Part shown: positions 29,154 to 43,282 of the stretch, piece by piece | How positions within the stretch are numbered: position 1 is the first letter of the stretch | Layout: every line of letters starts with the position of its first letter | NCBI GenBank assembly: GCA_947179485.1 | Contig: OX359250.1 | Span: forward strand, 23,128,887-23,192,886 | Direction of reading: 5' to 3' | Length of the DNA: 64,000 bases | Origin: Allacma fusca | Lineage: Eukaryota > Arthropoda > Collembola > Symphypleona > Sminthuridae | Program-made: the position numbers and the translations under genes | The notes under the pieces: generated by a model | Databases searched by the model: none | Seen by the model: the letters and a program-made list of their open reading frames with translations, nothing else | What the model was told of the DNA's origin: nothing

Positions 29154-32100
29154 GGTGAGGTGCATCCGCAAGTGAAAGAGTTTAACTTTGAGGAATAAAT
29201 CCTAGGTCATCCTGCCTGCATGCAAAAAAAGTGCTCCTTTCAAAACCTTCCATTTGGAAAATAGATCCATAATAATTATTGATATTCATACTACCCTTCC
29301 CTATCATAGACCGAATTTCTCCTCTGAGTGAGTCCATACATATGGTTCCATTGTACTACTATAGCCAACATGGCAATTTAACCGTGGGCGAAAAGAGTTG
29401 AGTCTATAATCAGAAGTGACTTTTGCAATCATTGTACTAGAGTTTTTCTACTCAACAGGGAGATTATCATTGGGGAAAAAATGTGGCAACGAGTACTCAA
29501 TTACCATTATGTCCCACTCACACGCGATTTCGACTTAGATGTAACTATCTCTCTGTATGCTTAAATAATGGTCATCAAACAATTCTATTAAAATCTCAAC
29601 TCTCGGCAGATTTTCGAGTTGGACTAAATGTAAAGTCTAAATAATTGAAAGCACGACATTCATCACAGTTGCAGTTGGGAGTGCAACACATGGTCAAAAG
29701 TCTGAGCAAGAGCATACTACAAGTCCGAATCGAACGAACGGTGGCACGTCAAAATAATTAACTCACAACATTGTAGTAAGGGCACGGCTATACAGCCACA
29801 AATTTATGGGATACATGCACCCCATTAGTGGAGGGACTACTGTATAGAACTCATCCCAAAAGAAGAATACATGACAGTACAATGGCAGGTATTCATTCAT
29901 CGTCTGCGGATATACCAATGTGGACACACTCGGGATTTTTGCATATAGCTCCGACTGTGTTGTGATAAAAATTCGATTAGGCACACCCGTAAAAGCTATA
30001 AAACAGTCTCTGTATAAGTAACCACAAAGTATCATTCAACTGCGGTCCGTAATGTATGCATTCGAGAAATAAAGGACTGGCAGATAGCTAATGGATGTCT
30101 GCTGCAGGTTGGTTACACATAGGCAGTCTCGCAGTATGCAACATTTTCCAATGGAGAAGGCAAAGTTGACAATTCAGGTGTACCAGGTCCCACAGAACAT
30201 TTTCAACTCCATCCCTATAGCCTCTAACCCATCCAAGCATCAAGGGTACAATCTATCCTGGTCCCCCGTATTCTAGCAAATTTTCTCTCACAAATTCCTC
30301 TTCTCCCGGCCAAAAATTCGACGGTTTGAGGAATTTGCGGCAAAAATTCAGAATACTTTCGGCCTAAGTACAATTTGTAAGTTTATTAATTTTTCATTCA
30401 AATTTTAAAAAAAAAATCTGTCGCTGGAGTGAGGTAAATTTTTAAAAGGGGAAGGAAATATTTTGATACACCCTGTCCATGTTGAGTTCATTTCACATGG
30501 GTTACTCAAATACAAAGAGTTTTTGTCTATTGGTTTTTTATACCATCATTAAAAGTTGGCAAATCGGAAACAGAAAAGGCCGGTCGGAGATTTTTTTCCA
30601 TTCAGACATACATATTAGATACGTATGGTAAAGGTACGTTTTGTGTGTTGAGATTGGACTAAGTAAGCGCGAATGCAATGGCCCTACCCTTCCTTAAGTA
30701 TGAATCGCATTGAAAGCCAGCATTTGCAACACTTCTGTAAGGTAAAATTATTTGGGAGCATTTAATTTAAAATGTGGTTTTGTCCTCTAGATAATATTCA
30801 ATGCACAGGCAAATGATAGGTTTCCAAATGGTACAGTGTACACTCAACTCCACATGTGTATATACATAAGTGGATTGGATGAAGCACGACATGGGGATAT
30901 GTGTATGGGGGATTTTTGCACGGAGCGGCTTTGGCACTGTATCTGTCTCTCTCTCTCTCTCTCTTGAGAGTGTAACATGGGTACACATTACAAGCCAACA
31001 ATGCTCATATAATTGTTTGTAAGCAATTTGTGTCCGTGCATACAAAGTCAAATTACTGCAAGTTCATCGTCATGCATTTTATGTGTGGCTTGGAAAAAAA
31101 AATACTCATAATCATTATTGTGCACTGGCACTTGATGGTATCAGAGACTTGTTGTTGCAAATAAATCTACGACCTGTGACATCCATTTGGTTCTCTTGAA
31201 AAGTATTCTTTGTGCATACCCCAATGGCCATAATGAAGTGACACATTTACTACTGAGTTTCATAATTGAGTCAGCTCTGCCATAATTATTGGATTCTTTA
31301 TTCTTCCTTTTTTTTCCCCTCATAATGCAGAGGCGTCATTTATTTTTAGTGTTCTCAATAACGCAGAAGCGTCCCATGTACATGAAAAAACTTTCTTATT
31401 TCCCTACGACTACTACACATTTTCTACACTCCTCAAGTGGGAAAAACACCTTTCAGACGACTACCTGCTTTTGAAACGACAGGGCTTTTAGTGCTCTCAG
31501 GAGTAGTAAGTAAAAGGAGCTTATCTCGCCTTGCTACTATAATAATAATTGTTGTACGAACACTGAAGCCATAAATGCATTCTTTAATTACCCACAACTT
31601 GAAAATGCAAAATAGCCAGGATGCAAGGTAGCCTGACTGCAGTATCTACATGTAATTTTTTAGCATGCAACCTGAGTCTTTTCTTGTCCCAAGTTTCAAG
31701 CACGACAACTCCAACCCCCATCGCCCCCATGCCCAAAATACAGACCCAAACACAATTGCCATCCGTTGCCCAAATGAAGGACTCATTCTCTCTCCTATGA
31801 ATCCCTCTTCACTCTACAGATAGATACACTCTAGCTCAACATGAAATCATTGTTGGCGTGGAAACTGTGGTTCGAAAGGGGCTCGTGAGGTACTTCATGT
31901 ACACGCTTGAGCGTTACCTACATAAACTTCAATTTGAAATGCACTGACAATGCAAGAATTTTCAAAGAGAGAGAGAGAGAGAGACAGAGATAAGCTATTC
32001 GCTATGCTTAATCGAAACCCCGGCACTGTTGAGCAGGATAATGTGATTTGACAAATGCATATATGCGAAAATGAAATTCATTCACGTCCACTCATGAAGC

Positions 32101-32435
32101 GCTAAACTAGTTGTTTGAAGAATACAGCTTTGGATTTACCCCCTAGGCAGCCCATAAATTATACACAGCTCAGGAACTCAGGACCCATGGCAATAAACAC
32201 CACAAGTGACGTAAGCACAGCTATGTAGGAATAGGATGACCAATAATGAAACGGTAAGTCAACCACCATTTCACCATTCCAGCCTTTCATGCCTTCTCCA
32301 ACATGCACATCCTTTGGAAAAAGGACAAAAATGAAGGCTAAATACCTTCTAGATACTATCACAGAGTCAAATACCTTATATTTAAATGTACAAATCCTCC
32401 CCAGTATATCCGTACATAGGTCCACTCACTCTGTC

Positions 32436-32458
32436 AGAGAGAGAGAGAGAGAGAGAGA
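32436..32458. repeat. (AG)n microsatellite
   Basis: Uninterrupted AG/GA units, about 23 bp. Confidence 0.9.
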
Positions 32459-33142
32459 TGTGTCTTTGAGAGAGCGAGTGTCCAGCAAAAACTTTTAGTT
32501 TACAAAGCACTGGGCCTGGTCTGTTGAGTCCCTCAAGAGTTGCCACGTTTGCTGTTGGACAATTACCTAACTCCTCTTTTGTGGGTTAGCACTCACAATA
32601 CCCTCAACTAAAATAACAGTGTAAGTATGCTAAAAAATATCCCTGAATATTGTCATCCACCTTCCCACAGATCAAACTCTCCGCTGACTACATATACTCA
32701 GTAGTTACAGCGTTTTCAATTCCACAATTGAAAACTTAAAAGTCACGTTGGGCCCAAGCATTTTTTTTTTCTTTCTGTGATGTGCTCTTCTCCCAGCTCA
32801 GCTCTAGTACGAGGGAAAGAGAAGTCACGAAAGCGTAAATAAAGGGCCTGAAGAAATGAAGCTCAAAATGATGGAGTTGCATCTATTATCAAATTATTTG
32901 TACATAAAGAATAATCACGACATTTTTTTCCTGTCCAAAGAATAGAATGGCTCAGGAGTACAGTATGTATGTAGCTAATGTATAATTACACATCTGCAAT
33001 CGATTTGGTCCCGCAAGTCAATTAAGTACACGTACATGTAAGATATGGTACACTTCAAGTCCATCAAAAGAAATTCATCCATTATTACAACTTAAAGTTT
33101 CACTACTACTTACTTTCCTCACCGGTCGTCATGAGACTCACA

Positions 33143-33149
<7 letters not shown>

Positions 33150-33175
<26 letters not shown>
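33150..33175. repeat. (GA)n microsatellite next to a short GT tract
   Basis: GTGTGTG at 33143-33149 runs straight into thirteen GA units. Confidence 0.9.
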
Positions 33176-33425
33176 CTCTTTGGAATGTTAAAATTTCTAC
33201 AAATAGTTCAGGTGTAATCCTAAAAGGATGACTAGGCTAATGTGAGTTACCAGCGAGCAGCCACACATTTTCCCAAAGAAGAGCCATAATTCTCGGACCA
33301 TTTTACACGTCGGCATCTTTCTTCCCAACACATACACAGAATCAAAAAGAATTCAGCATATAGCGCTTCTTGATCAACCAGAATACTGGCCTACTTCTTT
33401 TGCAACGACCCATACAAGTATCTAC

Positions 33426-33450
33426 GTAGTAGTAGTAGTAGTAGTAGTAG
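33426..33450. repeat. (GTA)8 trinucleotide repeat
   Basis: Eight GTA units plus one base. It is the clearest trinucleotide array in the window and is not in any supported coding frame. Confidence 0.9.
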
Positions 33451-33770
33451 GGCAGCGAAAGAATTGACTTTGTACTCAGAGCCCGGAAGTGTCAAACTTT
33501 TTCTTCCTCACTTACTTTGCTCTCCTCTTTTTTTTTTCCTTCTTCCAGCCTGTTACGTACATCTACATACGGCCAACGAGCTCCTTACATATGGTAACCT
33601 ATCCATATCTTCACACAGTCGACAGTTTAATACACTCCACATTTATCTACACATACTTCATGGCGTGATTCATTTTTAAAAAAGACACCGTAACAACCAC
33701 CAATTAAGTGTACCACATCAGAGGAATTACTGGCGTCAAGAGGAGACTCAGAGAAGAGTGCGCACATCCT

Positions 33771-33800
33771 TACATACATACTTACATACATACATACATA
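33771..33800. repeat. (TACA)n tetranucleotide repeat
   Basis: TACA units with one interruption. Shorter TACA and palindromic ACATATGTATGT-type tracts recur throughout the window. Confidence 0.85.
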
Positions 33801-34508
33801 AAATCCCACCAAATGTTTTTGCAGGAGGAAAGGCGGACCCTACTAGTAGTAATAACTTGCTCGAAACGACTCACAAAAACAATATTTTAAAGATTAAGGG
33901 AAAATTACAAGACTTTATGTATTGATAAAACTAATCAAGTCGTACTTCCTACAAAATCCCAAGTATGAAATGCCTCAACGACATACATAGGACAATTAAC
34001 TCAAGTGTATAGAGAAACGGACAACCTTCCAAGGCATTCTGAGCAATGATTTTGCACACATCCATTTCAAATCTGAGACTCATGCGTGGCACAATGAAGT
34101 TAATGGGATTTTTAACAGGATCCGTTCGGGTTTACAAATAACCTTAGTCAAGAATAGAGACAGCGACCACTCGGAAAAGCAATGTACAAAAGTGGTAAGA
34201 AAACAAATGCATGATCGCTCACGCATCAAATCAACTTCTGGTCCGCTGGTTCCAGGTCTGTGAGTGTACAATTCCCTATGACGTACATATGTATGGATGT
34301 GTAGATATATATCTATCCCTGCTGTGATCTGTGAGAGCCATACTTACTCCCATTTCATACGGAGGAAGGAACGGAAGGGTTGTAAAAAAAAAATAAAGGA
34401 GCTTTGCATACGCATATATAAACGCACGCACATGAAGGAATGTCAAGTAATTACACATTCTCTCAGACTAAATTGACCGGACATAATGTTCCTTTGATAT
34501 TTACATAC

Positions 34509-34550
34509 AAACACACACACACACATACATACACACACACACACACACAC
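34509..34550. repeat. Interrupted (CA)n / (CATA)n repeat
   Basis: CA units interrupted by CATACATA. The long Cys/Val-rich and His/Thr-rich ORFs called over it are repeat artefacts. Confidence 0.85.
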
Positions 34551-37500
34551 ATACACATATACGCAGGAGTGAAGGTGAACTTGACAGAGGGAAATGTGCA
34601 TGGCTCTAGCATTGAAAATAATAAAACCAATTTGAGAGCTCATCGGAATATAACAAAAAAAAAGCCAACCACGAATTCCGCCAAGTCACAATTCCAGGGG
34701 AAATCCTTACTTTATATATAATAGTTAAATGGGAAATGTAATGGGAGTATTTTATTTTATGTTGAAAGCACTATATATTTTATTTTATGTATTTACAAAT
34801 CACTGACTCTCTGCCACTGTTCGTTAATCCGTAAGTACTATCTACTTGAGTAACTCCTTCCCTACTTTTTCCCATGTAAAAAACTATAGCTTATCTTACA
34901 TGCGAATAAACTCGGAAACAAGGGGTCAGCTATAAAAAGGAATGAATGGAAGATGTAACTCTGGGTTCTGTTACTTAGTTTCTGATTTGAGAAGTCAACT
35001 ACTGCTACACTAAAAATATGTTGTAAGAAGTGGGAAAAAAAAAACTTTCAAGTCATTTCAAATCTAATCATACAACTACAACAATCATAATCAAAATATG
35101 TTGGGTTATTTGGAAAGGTTGCACACATCAGAGATTAACCTTTTTCATAGGAAAAATACATACTATGACAAGGAAGAGCAGAGAGAGGAGATGTAAGTGA
35201 GGGACAAGTTTTTGATTCAAGTTTGGCATGGTAAAAAAAAAAGGAGGAACGGCTCTATGGTGATTGCTATAACAAACATTAATTCAAAGGCTGTACATAC
35301 GCAATTATTTATTTTAATGAAAGATCCTTGGCTTTACGTGGAAAAAAAAATAGGTAAAATTTTTTGAAAGCTTCATTAATCATCATATCATGGTGGCTCT
35401 AAGGGGGTTTGCTATGTTGTGGTGTTGCAACGTGATAATTATAATTTATTTAACCTAAAATACAAAGGAATGCCTCCCTCACACAACCATTCACAGTTTA
35501 CGACATCCTCTCTCGTAAAATACCAAATTGTTAAAATAAAGCATTTCAGTCTACCTTAATGGCGATTACTCGATTGTAATCCCCCAGCCATACTGTTTAT
35601 TTTCCATCAGGATGATGAGAGCGGTAAATAAAAGAGCATTTTGGATCTGTAATGGTGAGGAGAGTCACAGTGGACTAAATCCAAGGGGAACGAAGTATAC
35701 TGCCAAGGATAATAAACTGTAATAAATGCTACCCTATTAAGCGACGAGCTCAAGCAATGATTTCCACTGCACACCGAACGGACCCAAGTCTCTCCACACA
35801 ATTATACCCTTATAACAGTATGGACTTTCAATACTGTCTTATCGAAAGGATCATCAAATTAGCATTCTCTCATCTTTCCAAACCCAACCTTCCCATACAG
35901 GTTGAACTAATGTTGAAAATTACAGTTTCACGAGTGGACAGAGTCTTATGAGATAAATGTAATCTTTTAAACATAGCCGGATTGACAATCATTCCACACA
36001 CACACACAGTGTGTACATGACTTTTTTTTTTGCAATGCTCATCACTTGGTAAAAGTTTCTCCAATTAGTAATCAGGTACGAATAGATGAAGTATATATCT
36101 ATATATATATATAGGTACATGTATCTATATAAACGGTCCAAAAAATTAAGGTCATGTAACGCGCGTCCGCGTAATAACCGACAAAAATGCATCTTTTGAA
36201 TTTGCGATCATGCAACTTTAATGGTTTCGCCTTTCACATAATAAAAGGGAAATATCATTTTACTCATTATATTAGAGTATGTGAAGTGAGAGCTGGGGCT
36301 CTCTTTCCATCTCCGCTTAATTTTTTTTTCTCTAATCTGGATGTATATCTTTCCTATCTCTCATTTCGTCTTACAGATCAAACTGTGAAGACTGACGGTA
36401 CGATTTCTGAGAATCATATCAAAGGGAAATATGATTATGCAAAATTAGCATGTATAAGGACAATAAGTTCAGAGAAAAGGCATACATGTAGTATCTACAC
36501 TCTGTCTGAAGCATTTATAAAAATAAGTATACACACGGAGAGCAGAGCACAACACGTGAAATGTATCCTCCTGTACCGTGAACCACTAAAAAATAAACAA
36601 ACCAGAGACTGTACAATAAATAACCAGGGTTCCAAAGGATAACTGTCTAATCATAAATTGTGCAATAGTAAATCATGGTGATTTTTACGAACCAAGAATT
36701 AGACATACAGGTTGCAAAATCCTTGGGATTCTACAGTATCTCTCGTTATTACACTCATTCAAAAATTTTATCTCACGTTTTTCGCACAAAAATCTCCAAC
36801 CTGAGCTTACCACACTCACCTACATATATCTTTGTTATATATAAAAGCTGAGAGCTGAAATACCGTGATACAAAATGCAGAACATTACACATATCATATC
36901 ATCAGAGCCTTATTATATCTATACACGAGGACTATTATGGTAGCGTTATCATACTTAAGGGCATCACGGATGCGATTAACGAAGGAAACTATCCTCTAGT
37001 TATAAAAGTATTTCATCATATACATATGTAGATACAGGCAACTCCGACCCAACTCAACGTCCATTCCTCTGAATCTATACACGGAGTATGGAAGCACACT
37101 AGGAACATATAGTATGTAGAGAAAGCTAGTAGAACTATTTATAGGCAAAATTAATTCGACATAGTTGATTCTTCATGGTTTGCAATCTTCAAGTACTTAC
37201 GTATCGGCAGTCTAAATATATTACTCAAATGTACTCAAATACATGTAAGTATCCTGGAGATACATACATACATACATCTAGCCAAGCCCGTACTTACACT
37301 TGCCAAAGCTGAGCATATCATGTACATATGGAAGCTGCTCGCTAGGCGACGAAGGCTAAGAAACTTCCTCTGTTTCGCAAGATTAGTGAAATTACGCTCT
37401 CTAGACAACATCCTTCTTTAGTACTCATACGGTGGGATGTAGTTTTTTAGAAGTGAGGGTTTGGATTCCTCAAGCCAGACTTTATCTCCTGCAGAATCAA

Positions 37501-38155
37501 ACTAATTTAGATGAAATGGAGTTTGTCGCAGTAAAGTGAGAAATTATTGCCAAAGTCAGGTGACCAGAACGAGCAATGACCAAGAGGATTTTTCCGCTCC
37601 AAGATAATATTTATACTAAAGGCTGACTCTCCTTTGAAGCAGACTCTTGTTTTCATGCAATGACTTTACTGCTGGTTACTAATATACACTCAATTCCATC
37701 CAAGCATCCCATTGACATTCAAAGTTATCAAACCCACTTGGCACTCAACGTCAATAATAAAACTCCCTCTATTTATAATTCACAAGCCCCTGGAAAGGCT
37801 TTTAGTTACAGGAATGATGTTCTTTCATTTCTTGGAGTATCACGCCAAAATATCCTGACTTTGGCTTCTGTGAAAGCGATCTCCACAGGCTAAAATATTT
37901 ACTTGATCAACCCTCCTGTGCTCAATATGGAACTAATAAAGTATGCTGTGCTCACGCACCCAAATAATCAGTATGCTATGTAGGAAAAACCCTGGTTGGG
38001 AATTATAAGTAAAGAAAGGGAGGACACTTCAGGACGAGTTCCCCAACTCACTTCCTGTTTTTATGGCATCCTCTGTCAATTCTTTGTCCAGGAGTGAATC
38101 ACTGTGCAAAACTGTTCCTCGGAGGTTGAGCCGTGTGTTTGCGTGTACGTGTGGG

Positions 38156-38162
<7 letters not shown>

Positions 38163-38216
<54 letters not shown>
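38163..38216. repeat. (GT)27 microsatellite
   Basis: 54 bp of perfect GT, the longest dinucleotide array in the window, with an imperfect GT-rich leader from about 38133. Confidence 0.97.
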
Positions 38217-38218
<2 letters not shown>

Positions 38219-41200
38219 AATGACAGAGAATGGGAAAATGTGAAAAGATTGGTTGTAATGGAGGGGGAGTGAGAAGCATAAATGGGATGTATAATCCTCT
38301 AAACGTAATAATAAAATCCACTTAAAGGCAAACATAATGCGAAGACTACTCTAGGAATAATTTCCAAGGATTATCATTTATAGATCACCGTAATGACATT
38401 CCAAATGTGATTTTTTAATTATTTTAATCCTCCAATCTACTTATTTACCAGCTTCTGGGGTCTGGTGTGAATGGCAAACTTCAGTTCTAATGTCGTGAAC
38501 ATATGTAAATACTTAGCCCATCAAGCTTGTAGTCTTGCCCTAAGCTCTTGAACTTGAGAGTGTGAGTTTGTCATTATTTTTTAAAACCCCCTCCTCTCTA
38601 GCCTAAGCCTACATGTAGATACATATGTGAGTACGTCCTTAAAAATCATACGTATAGATACTAAAAGTTTGTCATGAGATAAGACTACGTCGCGGGGCCT
38701 CTTGGAGTATGGGGTCCCAGTGGTAGGATTTTACACGGCCAGAGCCATCCGTTTGACTCCCTTCGTTGGACAATGAAACTGTTGAAAGTCAAAATTTGAG
38801 AGGAAGAAAATGCTTTCCATAAAAGCCTGTACAAATGACAGACACGTTTCCACAAGGCAGCTCAAAAACATCTCCCCGGTATTTAACGACACGATCCGTT
38901 TATTTGTTATTATTGATGATACACATGAGGACATGGCTGTAAAAATACCAGTGAAGGCAAATGAAAAAAAAATTAACTTGCAAACTTGATTGCTCACAAA
39001 AGGAAATATTAAAACTTAATGAACCCATGAATGATTTCCGTGCTGCCGCACAGGCCTGAATGTCAAATGTTCCGAAAGGCCGATTCTTCAATGTATTTTA
39101 ATATCACAATAATTTTTCGATTATATTAAAAAATTCGACATGTTCTCACAATAAAATGATGATACTTGGAGCTGGCTGCTCAAAAAGTCACAAAATGTAG
39201 TTACAATGGTTGATGACGAGTACTCGAGCACAACATACATTTTACTAACCATTGTTTCTCTCCCATTGTAAACCCCACATACTTCCCCACTAAAATCAAT
39301 TCCAAGAAATCAAAAATCAAAGAACCATCTCCCTAAGAAGGTCACACTTTCCATGTGATTTTAATTTTCAATGAAAAAAACGAGGCAAATTTGCAACAAT
39401 TTTTTTCCCTCTGTAGGAATTATTGAAATAGAGTCTTGAATAACTCATATTGGTAGTTTATACATACATGTATATATCTATATATACACACACACACATA
39501 CATACCCCAATGTATAACTTCTCCACTGACATTTACGCTTGGAAATCTTTTCCGATTTCTTTAGAAAAACTATTGAAAAACCAAATGAAGATGAGATTGA
39601 AGGTCCTTTTACAATTTTATATTACTCTCCGGAATTGTAATCAAAGCCTCCGCCCTACACACCTGGCTTATGTGCTCACAGACCAGGAAACCATTTTACC
39701 ATTCTGGAAGGTCACTATTTAGATAAAAGGAGTATGTACATACTTTGGAACAAACCATGTAATTAATGCAGAGAATCTGATAAAAACTGCCAAAGCGAGT
39801 AGAACCTTTGATTCTGAGATACTCACAGAAATCACCAGAAATATATGACTTGAGACTATTCCTCAATTCAGGGCTACGTAGAAAACATAATTGCCACTGT
39901 ACGGGAATAGTAATTATTAGATTTTTATAAACAATGTAAAAATACAGTGGGATTTGAATTGATAAAATGCACTGACAGGGAACATTTACATATGTAACAA
40001 CGTACCCAGATTTGTCATATGTACTTGATACTTTCAGAGTTAATTTGAATTCCTACAGAACCTTAACCATTATTACACAAGTCACTCTCAGAGCAGAGAG
40101 CTTATTCAGAGAAGAGAGCGTCCCAAGGAAGAGAAAAAAAACTTTACAGGTATTATTTATGCAGGAAAAGCCACTATAGGAGTTATTATTGTCACGGGTA
40201 ATTTTTCATGCTACACGCTCTTCCATTTAGTTTGGGATACGTACAAGGGAAAATTTTTGTCGCTCACCTCCTTCCCATATCTACGTGTGTTTGGCAATTA
40301 GAAATATTTTCGTTATTAAGTACAACAATATAATAAATCCTATGAGGTAAGTTCTGTAAAAATGTAGCATTATAGCACGCTTCAATTTGAGTATTTGTCA
40401 CTGTATGCACTCCACATGGTGATTACGTTACGATGACCTATTTTGGCATTTGAACAGACCATACCCTCTGTCACATATACTCACACAGCCGGCATGCTTT
40501 CACTCATTCATCTTTCAACGTGAGAATAACAATACTCGATGAACAATGACTTTTAACAATGTCAAATGTGAACATTAGAAAGATTTTTTTATAAAATCGC
40601 TGGGTGATGTACCTTGTTCTCCTGAGAGGATCCTCAGAGCTCATAGAATGTGCATGTAGGGAAGGCTACTCTCACGAGGATGTATGTATGTACTCGTTTT
40701 TTTAAAAATGATATATTAAAAAGAAAGAGCTGATATGGAAGCACACACAAGAATTCAAGAATCTTAATGCACTGACAAAGACACTCGAGAAAACCGTCCT
40801 TATCTGAAAGGACTGAGGGATTTCACTTTAACCTTCCAAAGCATATATGCAACATGCTCCGAGCTTTTTTCATCATTAGATGGGAAAAGGCGCCGTAATT
40901 CATTTGCATACATATCTCAAGTTTTGTTTTTGAGCAGATGCAGCTGACATAACCGGCCTACAATGCCACGATCATATGTCTGTAAACTATATCCCACGGA
41001 CTCAGAAGTAAATACATACATGCATAGATATGTGAACGGGGATGAGAGTAGTTTTAAGGGAACGTCACTATATAGACCTCACTCATGGGAAATATAATAA
41101 TTGTTTTTTAACCTAACTCCTATAGACACACACGGTTCAATTTTATTTACATTTCAAATAAACACTTCAATACTTTTCCTCTCTTCTCTTTTGGAAGCTC

Positions 41201-41933
41201 CGTTCCCTACATTTCCTTTGGAGAAGATGGAGTTTTGGCTCCATGGAGGAAAAAGTTGGAAACAACTTTATTTCATCCTGTGGCCTTCTCATCTCAAGAC
41301 GTTCGACAAAATAGGAAAGTCAGCTCAAACTGTAGCTATACTCACACTTTGTCCAATTGCTCAATTCTTTTATTATACTTCCATAAATTGAAAGGATTGA
41401 ATCAGAAGAGATGAGAAGAACAAGGTTTCATGGGCAACGAAAGGAAGGAACTCATGGATTGATTAAATGTAACAGCACAGACCCAGTTTCTTATAATATG
41501 CATTTAGATATCTATCTATAGGTACATATCATAGTATCTACATCTATTTACATATCTCTCGAGCCCATCAATGTTCCTCACAAAACGAATTGTTTAAGCT
41601 TTTCACGGCTCATACAGACCTGGTTTGAATTCTTCCCATTAGTCTCTACCTATATACATTGTGTGAAAGGAGATTTGAAGGAACGAGCACTAAATTAGAA
41701 GAGGTATGTGCTCAAAGGATTTTCCAACCATTGATTTATTGCTCCTTTTCCTATTAATCGTTGAATTCTCCTTGTGGCAAAAATCTCACTGCTAAATTCT
41801 TGGGAACATTGCTCTACAGCAGTGTAAGCACTAATTATATTTTGGCTTTATTGTTTCAAGGGATGCGTCATTCAGGTCACTATGTTTTGGATAGGGTGCG
41901 TATGTATATTTTTGATGGGGCCAGTAAATTGTG

Positions 41934-41936
<3 letters not shown>
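38217..41936. other. Non-coding flank, no gene seen
   Basis: AT-rich unique sequence with small ORFs only. A short CA/TATA composite tract lies at about 39472-39500. Confidence 0.5.

Positions 41937-41983
<47 letters not shown>
41937..41983. repeat. (AG)n microsatellite
   Basis: 47 bp of perfect AG units. The poly-Ser/Leu ORF on the opposite strand is an artefact of it. Confidence 0.97.
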
Positions 41984-41988
<5 letters not shown>

Positions 41989-42479
41989 CTGTAGGGGAAC
42001 CTATGATTAAAACTGATTTCGTCAAGAGGTTTTTTTTTCTTTTTTGATGGTATATATTAGAAGTGACTGAAAGCCACCTGCAATTTATTATATTTTTTTC
42101 GTCAAATTTTACAACTATAACTTTCCTAATGTCTTGTGCGGAGATAACCCACACGAGTACGTTACGCAGAGGGAAGAGTTTATAAAGAGGCCAGAATCAA
42201 TGACAAAACAAGTTTCGATTGGGTAATCAACAACTTTGCTATACGCTCATCTTTAGATAATAAAACAATCCCCTTCCCTACCGATAGCATTGTTCGTCCT
42301 GAAGAAAAGCTCTATTAAGACTTGCACCTTGTCTTCCTCTCCATAGGATTACAATCATTTCAACTTGTAAAAGATTATCTGGTCGTGTGAATTTTGACAT
42401 CGACTTTGAAGCCTGTAAAATAGTCATTTGAGTTGAAAAGTTATTGAAATTTGCATTTTTTAAAAACAATATTTGCTCC

Positions 42480-42498
42480 TCTCTCTCTCTCTCTCTCT
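42480..42498. repeat. (CT)n microsatellite
   Basis: Nine CT units plus one base. Confidence 0.9.
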
Positions 42499-43235
42499 TT
42501 CACCACACATGTCTATTTGAATGATGTGTAGTGAGTGAGCCTTTCATGTCATCATAACAACATCAAGCTCACGTCACGTAGCCCTTTTGCCGTGAATTCT
42601 CATTGACAGGGGACAATAAGTCATAAGTGACTTGAAACCTTAGTTAGAAGATTTTTGAGTGACAAAATCTTCTTTTTTTTTCTACTTTCACGTATCCACG
42701 TGTCTACCCCTCCGTCCTTTGAAGTATCCTCTGTGAATGGGCCATTGCAAAGGAACAGCGAGAGCAGAGAGATTAAATGCAGAGAGAATCAAATAATTGC
42801 ATATAAATAGTAGCAGTCAGTATCCGTCTAAATATCCTCACGAGAAATTACGAGGATGAAAAGAATTCCAAGAAAGGGAAGAAAAAATACATTTTGAGAT
42901 CACGAGAATATTATTTATACTCTTGAATTGTAGCATGCGTCAGTTCATGTAAATACATATATGGTTTGTTGGGTCGTCACAAGTTTGTATTTGGGACTTC
43001 TCCATGCATAAAATATATATGGTTGATGTGAGAGCCTCAGGATGAGTCCTACTCTGTCAAATGGTACTGCATAGACCAATATCATCAACCAAAGTATACT
43101 CAACCAGTACATGGATGAATTACCAATGAAATGAAAAATATCGGGATGAAATTCCTATTGAAACTTAAGCTCTTATTTACTCTCTTCCTCTGCTCAAATA
43201 TAGCTACATCAATGAGAGAGAGACAGAGACAGGCA

Positions 43236-43278
<43 letters not shown>
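43236..43278. repeat. Compound (GT)n(GA)n microsatellite
   Basis: A short GT block passes directly into about seventeen GA units, the same arrangement as at 33143-33175. Confidence 0.93.

Positions 43279-43282
<4 letters not shown>

Larger units (their letters stand above)
28721..33149. other. Non-coding flank with simple repeats
   Basis: No supported gene. It contains a 21-base T run (29133-29153), a short CT tract (30946-30964), AG tracts (31965-31984 and 32436-32458), and a possible transposon remnant around 30290-30500. ORFs are short and not conserved-looking. Confidence 0.5.
33176..38162. other. Non-coding flank, no gene seen
   Basis: Scattered short ORFs, the longest 151 codons at 36187-36642, with no domain, no coding-like composition and no clear exon borders. 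A short AT-dinucleotide tract is at about 36091-36114. Confidence 0.5.

Noticed and set aside
36187-36642. 151-codon + strand ORF, the longest outside the element
   Set aside because: It has no domain, a random-looking composition and no flanking gene signals. A strong pyrimidine tract with CAG near 36374 is noted but leads into no sustained pattern.
38063-38335. Cys/Val-rich and His/Thr-rich ORFs
   Set aside because: They are translations of the (GT)27 array.
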